64,000 bases of DNA from Acanthornis magna (Eukaryota > Chordata > Aves > Passeriformes > Acanthizidae): positions 1-64,000 of the forward strand of contig JAWUZG010001085.1 of assembly GCA_036785705.1 (NCBI GenBank), read 5' to 3'. The notes beneath the pieces are model-generated. The model was given only the letters and a program-made list of their open reading frames with translations, had not been told where the DNA came from and searched no databases. This document shows, piece by piece, positions 60,445 through 64,000 of the stretch. Position numbers and translations under genes: made by a program. Position 1 is the stretch's first letter; each line of letters opens with the position of its first letter.

Positions 60445-61857
60445 CCATGCCTCTGTAGCCACGGCAACACCCTCGCTCCGCTCCGCGCCCGGCCGGGCCG
60501 AGCCGAGCTTAGCTGAACCGAGCCGAGCTTAGCTGGCGTCGGGGTCCCCTCCCCACCTCGGCCTTGTCCGCTTTGGCGGCTGCCAGGCAGCGGGGACAAG
60601 GACGGGCGGGGGGCGGCTTTCCACAAAGCCGGGACAGCAGCAGCTCTTGGGAGTCCCCCCCTCCTCCTACTCCTCCTCCTGCGCGAGGGAGTTTTGGGAG
60701 GCACGGGGGAGAGCGGCAGGGGCGGGGCAGGGAGGAGCACCCCAAAGTGCCCCAAAGCTTGTCCGCAGCTGGGGGAGGTGGTGGGGGAAGGTGGAATCGG
60801 GACACAGCATGTCCCAGCAGCAGCTAGGTGCCCAGGCAGGGCCGGCACTGCGGCCAAGTGAAACAAAGGTTCCGACCAAATTTGCCCCGCCCTGATGCCA
60901 CAAGAAGCCCGGAGATGGGCTGGGGGCAGGCAAAGGGGCTGGCTCAGCCTTGATTTTTTCCCCTGTGTGCCACGAGGGAGCACAAAATGCACCTGCATGC
61001 CGTGTGCGGAGGGGGCTGTCCTGGAGCAGAGCCATTTCCCCTGGCAAGCCGTGAGCCCCTGGCCAGCCACGGGTAGCGGGGCAGGGTCCTGCCAGCACCT
61101 CTGCAAGGCAGGAGAGACGAGCCCACCTGGAGCAGGTTGCTGCTAGCACCAATGATTCCATGGGCTTCCACAAGGCTCTCCCGGCTTGTCAAAGGCGCCC
61201 CAGTGTCCCTCTGTTGCCTTTTTCAGCCTAGAAGTGAAAGTCCATTCTGGATGAAAGTTCCATGCGGATTTGGAGGCCAAATCTGAGTCGGGGTTAGCAG
61301 CTGTGCAGATAACAGGCACGGATAAGGGAACCGTTGAAATGGCCCCATCTTGATTTGTATCCGCTTTTGTCTTCTAGCTGTTTCAGAAGCACAGGTGTTC
61401 TTCACTCTGGAGCAGTGAATTGCGGGTCCTCTGGCCGTAACCTCGCCTTCAGTGAGGGTCATTGGGACTTGGAACGGTGCTCTGGACTTGGTTGGTAAAG
61501 TGCCTGTTTTTCCACAGAGCACAGCTTCAGTCTCCAGGCAGGAAGAGGTGGGCAGGTGCGTGTGGAGAAGGTGACGAATGTGCAGAGTTTCGGCAAAGTG
61601 GAACTTCCAAGCTGTTCGATACCTTGGCAAGGTAAGCTGCTTTCTCATCTCGCCATTTTTCTTGCCCGAGACTTCGCTTGCTATGGCCTGCCACGCAATA
61701 TTTCCTAAATATTTCCTCCTGTTGTCTCTCTCCGCCTGGGTTGTACGCGGACTCTCTGGAAGGCTTGAGGCCAGGCCTGAACCTATGTCTTGGATGTTTT
61801 TGACCACTTGGAGTCCTCTGTGTTTTGAGGCTTCCATTGACACGTTCAGCCTTAGCA

Positions 61858-61905
61858 CCTTCCTTTCTTTCTCTCTTTCTCTTTTTCTTTCTCACTTTCT
61901 TTCTT

Positions 61906-61938
<33 letters not shown>

Positions 61939-62418
61939 TTTTTCTTTCATTCTTTTCCCTTTCTTTCTTGCTTTCTTTATCTCTCTCTTTCTCTCTATCT
62001 TTCCCTCTCTTTCTTTCTTTCCCCCATTCTCTCTTTCTCTCTTTCAATCTTTATCACTCTCTTAATCTCTCTTTCTATCTTTCTCTCCTTTTTTCTTTCC
62101 CTCTTTCTCTCTTTCTCTCTCTCTCTCTTTCTTTCTCTCTTCCCCTCTTTCTTTCTTTCTAATTCCTCTCTTTCTCTCTATCTTTCTCTCTTTCTCTACT
62201 TCTTTCTCTCTTTCTCTCTATCCTTCTCCCTTTCTTTCTTTCTTTCTCTCTTTCATTCTTTCTTTTTCTTTCTCCTTCCTTCCTTCCTTCCTTCCTTCCT
62301 TCCTTCCTTCCTTCCTTCCGCACCCTTCCTTCCGCACCCTTCCTTCCTTTCGCACCCTTCCTTCCTTCCTTCCTTCCTTCCTCTCTTTCTTTCTCTCTTT
62401 CTTTTCCTCTCTTGTTTT
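61858..62418 (+). repeat. Polypyrimidine tract of unit 19 (561 bp)
   Basis: CCTT block with two GCACCC words and a TTTCGCACCC word in place of TTTCGCACCTATCC. Confidence 0.97.
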
Positions 62419-63302
62419 CTGCCGTCTCCACACTTCCCTGAGGCGCCGTGGTGCCACAGGGGAGCCTGGCTTCCAAGGACATTCCACGGCGTCAACACAG
62501 CCAGCGTCTCCAGGGTGCCTGCCTGTGACACGGTGACAACACCGCCGTGTCACAATGGCCCCTGGCTTGGGCAAGCCCCAGGGTGCCAGTTGGCCCTTGG
62601 CTGCGGGAGCGGCTGGCGGGCTGGCTGGGAGCTCCTGCCTGGCCAGCGGCAGGGGGAGCAGCGGCAGGGGCAGGGCGCACACAGTGTTGTGGCCCCTTCC
62701 TCGTGTGCCCACGAGGCCCGAGGCTGGCCCTGCCGCAGGCCTGGTGGCACGCAAGGCCCGCTGCTGTGAGGCCTTGGCTGTGCAGGTGACAGCGGTGTCC
62801 TGGCGTGGAGCATGGCTGCTCCAGGCTGGGGGGGTGGGGAGTGGGGGCCACCTGGGCTGGGAAAGCGGCAGGGATGATCCCTTGGCCTGCGCACTGTGCT
62901 GCAGCTGCCCGTGCCGCGGGAGACCGAGGCCCTGTGCGAGCGAGCGAGCGAAGGCAGGCAGCCCTCTCCAGCAGACAGCCAGGGCCCTGCCGCCCCCCCA
63001 GCTCCCTGCAAAGGCCAGCTTGGGCAGCTTGGAGGCCAAAAGGCCAGTGGCAGGCAGTCTGCCGCTCCGCCTTGTGTCTAGAGGTGAGGCAGAAATGTGC
63101 CATTTGGAGGGGGTGGGTGCCCCTTTCCTGCAGTCACAACCACCCCGGGAGCACAGCCGGAGTTGGGCGGGGCAGGGGGGGAGGGAAAGCTGGGGGGGTG
63201 GGAAGGAGCAGGTTGCGCAGCAAAGCCCCGCCCCCGCCAAGAGGGCAGAATCATTGGCAAGTCGCCCCTGGAGGCGCTTGAAAGCCCAGGGGGGCGCTTC
63301 CC

Positions 63303-64000
63303 GATGGAGGGAAGCAGGAGCCCGAGCACTGCCAGGGTGGCAGCACAAAGGCTGGCCCTGCTCAATCGCCTGCCGGCGACCCCCGCACCTGCCGCCCCCG
63401 TGGCCTGCCCGAGCCCTCCCTCGGCGCACCGCCTCCCCCGAGCGTCCCGCAGGGGCGGCAGCGCCCGTGCGCAGCCCCAAAAAGGCTGCATTTCCGGGCG
63501 CTGAGCGCTCCCGGCAGGCGGCCACTGGAAAGGGACTTTGCGTGGCCGCCACTTCTCGGCCCCACGCCAAGCCCGCCCCGCTGCCGCTGCCGGTTCCGCG
63601 GCCCCGCTCCCGGGGTGCCCGTGTCCTCCAAGCGCCCTTTGCGTTTTTAGCTTGGCCCCTGCTGGCCGCCGTAGGCCACTGCTGCCGGCGGCAGCAGCGC
63701 CGGCCGGCGGCCATGCCTCTGTAGCCACGGCAACACCCTCGCTCCGCTCCGCGCCCGGCCGGGCCGAGCCGAGCTTAGCTGAACCGAGCCGAGCTTAGCT
63801 GGCGTCGGGGTCCCCTCCCCACCTCGGCCTCGTCCGCTTTGGCGGCTGCCAGGCAGCGGGGACAAGGACGGGCGGGGGGCGGCTTTCCACAAAGCCGGGA
63901 CAGCAGCAGCTCTTGGGAGTCCCCCCCTCCTCCTACTCCTCCTCCTGCGCGAGGGAGTTTTGGGAGGCACGGGGGAGAGCGGCAGGGGCGGGGCAGGGAG
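63303..64000 (+). repeat. Unit 20, partial (698 bp, cut by the window end)
   Basis: Contains the CpG-island part only, with the X-box at 63721-63734. GGCAGCGCC and CACGCCAAGCC link it to unit 10. The array continues past the window. Confidence 0.97.

Larger units (their letters stand above)
60031..63302 (+). repeat. Unit 19 (3,272 bp)
   Basis: X-box at 60455-60468, exon-like segment 61378-61631 (254 nt). Sister of unit 18 by shared variants, with a private 7-bp tandem duplication at 60431-60444 between the palindrome and the X-box and GGCCTTGTCC near 60561. Confidence 0.97.
1..64000 (+). repeat. Macrosatellite array, 3.3-kb unit, 19 complete copies plus a partial copy
   Basis: Twenty head-to-tail copies of one unit fill the window with no spacer and no inversion. 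Period lengths, in order, are 3360, 3278, 3285, 3375, 3389, 3291, 3420, 3396, 3373, 3563, 3394, 3252, 3292, 3223, 3289, 3273, 3277, 3276 and 3272 bp. After subtracting the polypyrimidine tract most units are 2,701-2,711 bp; exceptions are units 7 (2,736), 11 (2,715) and 12 (2,694), partly explained by small duplications or single-base losses. The copies differ mainly by scattered substitutions and short indels, which is typical of an array kept uniform by unequal exchange or gene conversion. Strand is nominal and follows the direction of the exon-like segment. No known repeat family or gene is recognised. Confidence 0.99.

Noticed and set aside
1..64000. D4Z4 (DUX4) macrosatellite, because of the 3.3-kb period
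   Set aside because: No double-homeobox coding frame is present in any unit, and the unit has a long pyrimidine tract and exon-like segment that D4Z4 lacks.
1..64000. Ribosomal RNA, 5S RNA or snRNA gene cluster
   Set aside because: No rRNA, 5S or snRNA sequence is recognisable, and no A/B-box or T-loop words of tRNA-like genes are present.
1..64000. Multicopy W-linked gene array such as HINTW
   Set aside because: No conserved protein-coding frame, and no histidine-triad motif, is found in any frame.

Overview
The whole 64 kb window is one uninterrupted head-to-tail tandem array of a GC-rich unit of about 3.3 kb (a macrosatellite). Using the word ATGGAGGGAAGCAGG as a phase marker, it occurs 20 times, at 25, 3385, 6663, 9948, 13323, 16712, 20003, 23423, 26819, 30192, 33755, 37149, 40401, 43693, 46916, 50205, 53478, 56755, 60031 and 63303. 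That gives 19 complete units (3,223 to 3,563 bp, mean about 3,330) and a partial 20th. Every unit has the same orientation and no other sequence is inserted. The right edge is still inside the array. The first ~9 bases deviate from all other copies and may be an array or contig edge.

The source looks like a vertebrate nuclear genome and most plausibly a bird, but this is an inference from texture: dense CpG islands, vertebrate-type splice signals and long pyrimidine microsatellites. I recognise no bacterial, viral, organellar, rRNA, tRNA, CRISPR or transposon gene, and no protein-coding gene. The many long open frames arise from GC-rich sequence and from (CCTT)n, which has no stop codon in any frame.

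Layout of a unit, in order from the marker (coordinates for reference unit 18, 56755-60030): (1) a CpG island of about 0.7 kb with a perfect 19-bp palindrome, a perfect RFX-type X-box (GTAGCCACGGCAAC, identical in all 20 copies), a 20-bp direct repeat and an Sp1-type GC box; (2) about 1.1 kb of lower-CpG unique sequence holding a 254-nt exon-like segment with strong splice acceptor and donor signals kept in all 19 full copies; (3) a polypyrimidine tract of 517-858 bp, made of irregular CTTT/CTCT followed by (CCTT)n, which accounts for most of the length variation; (4) about 0.85 kb of GC-rich sequence with a 10-bp-arm inverted repeat, two G-quadruplex-type clusters, a second donor-like site, an inverted GC box and two CTCF-like words at the junction with the next unit.

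Outside the pyrimidine tract most units are 2,701-2,711 bp long and nearly identical, so the array has been homogenised recently. Shared variants show patches: units 15-17 are almost the same, units 13-17 form a block, 18-19 are sisters, and units 1-3 resemble 11-13 about 33.7 kb away. The best biological hypothesis is a transcribed non-coding macrosatellite, comparable in architecture (not in sequence that I can recognise) to D4Z4, DXZ4 or the chicken MHM repeat: each unit carries a CpG-island promoter candidate, and a read-through RNA could be spliced from unit to unit. Some units (3-7, 9, 12) carry clustered single-base indels that may be assembly errors.
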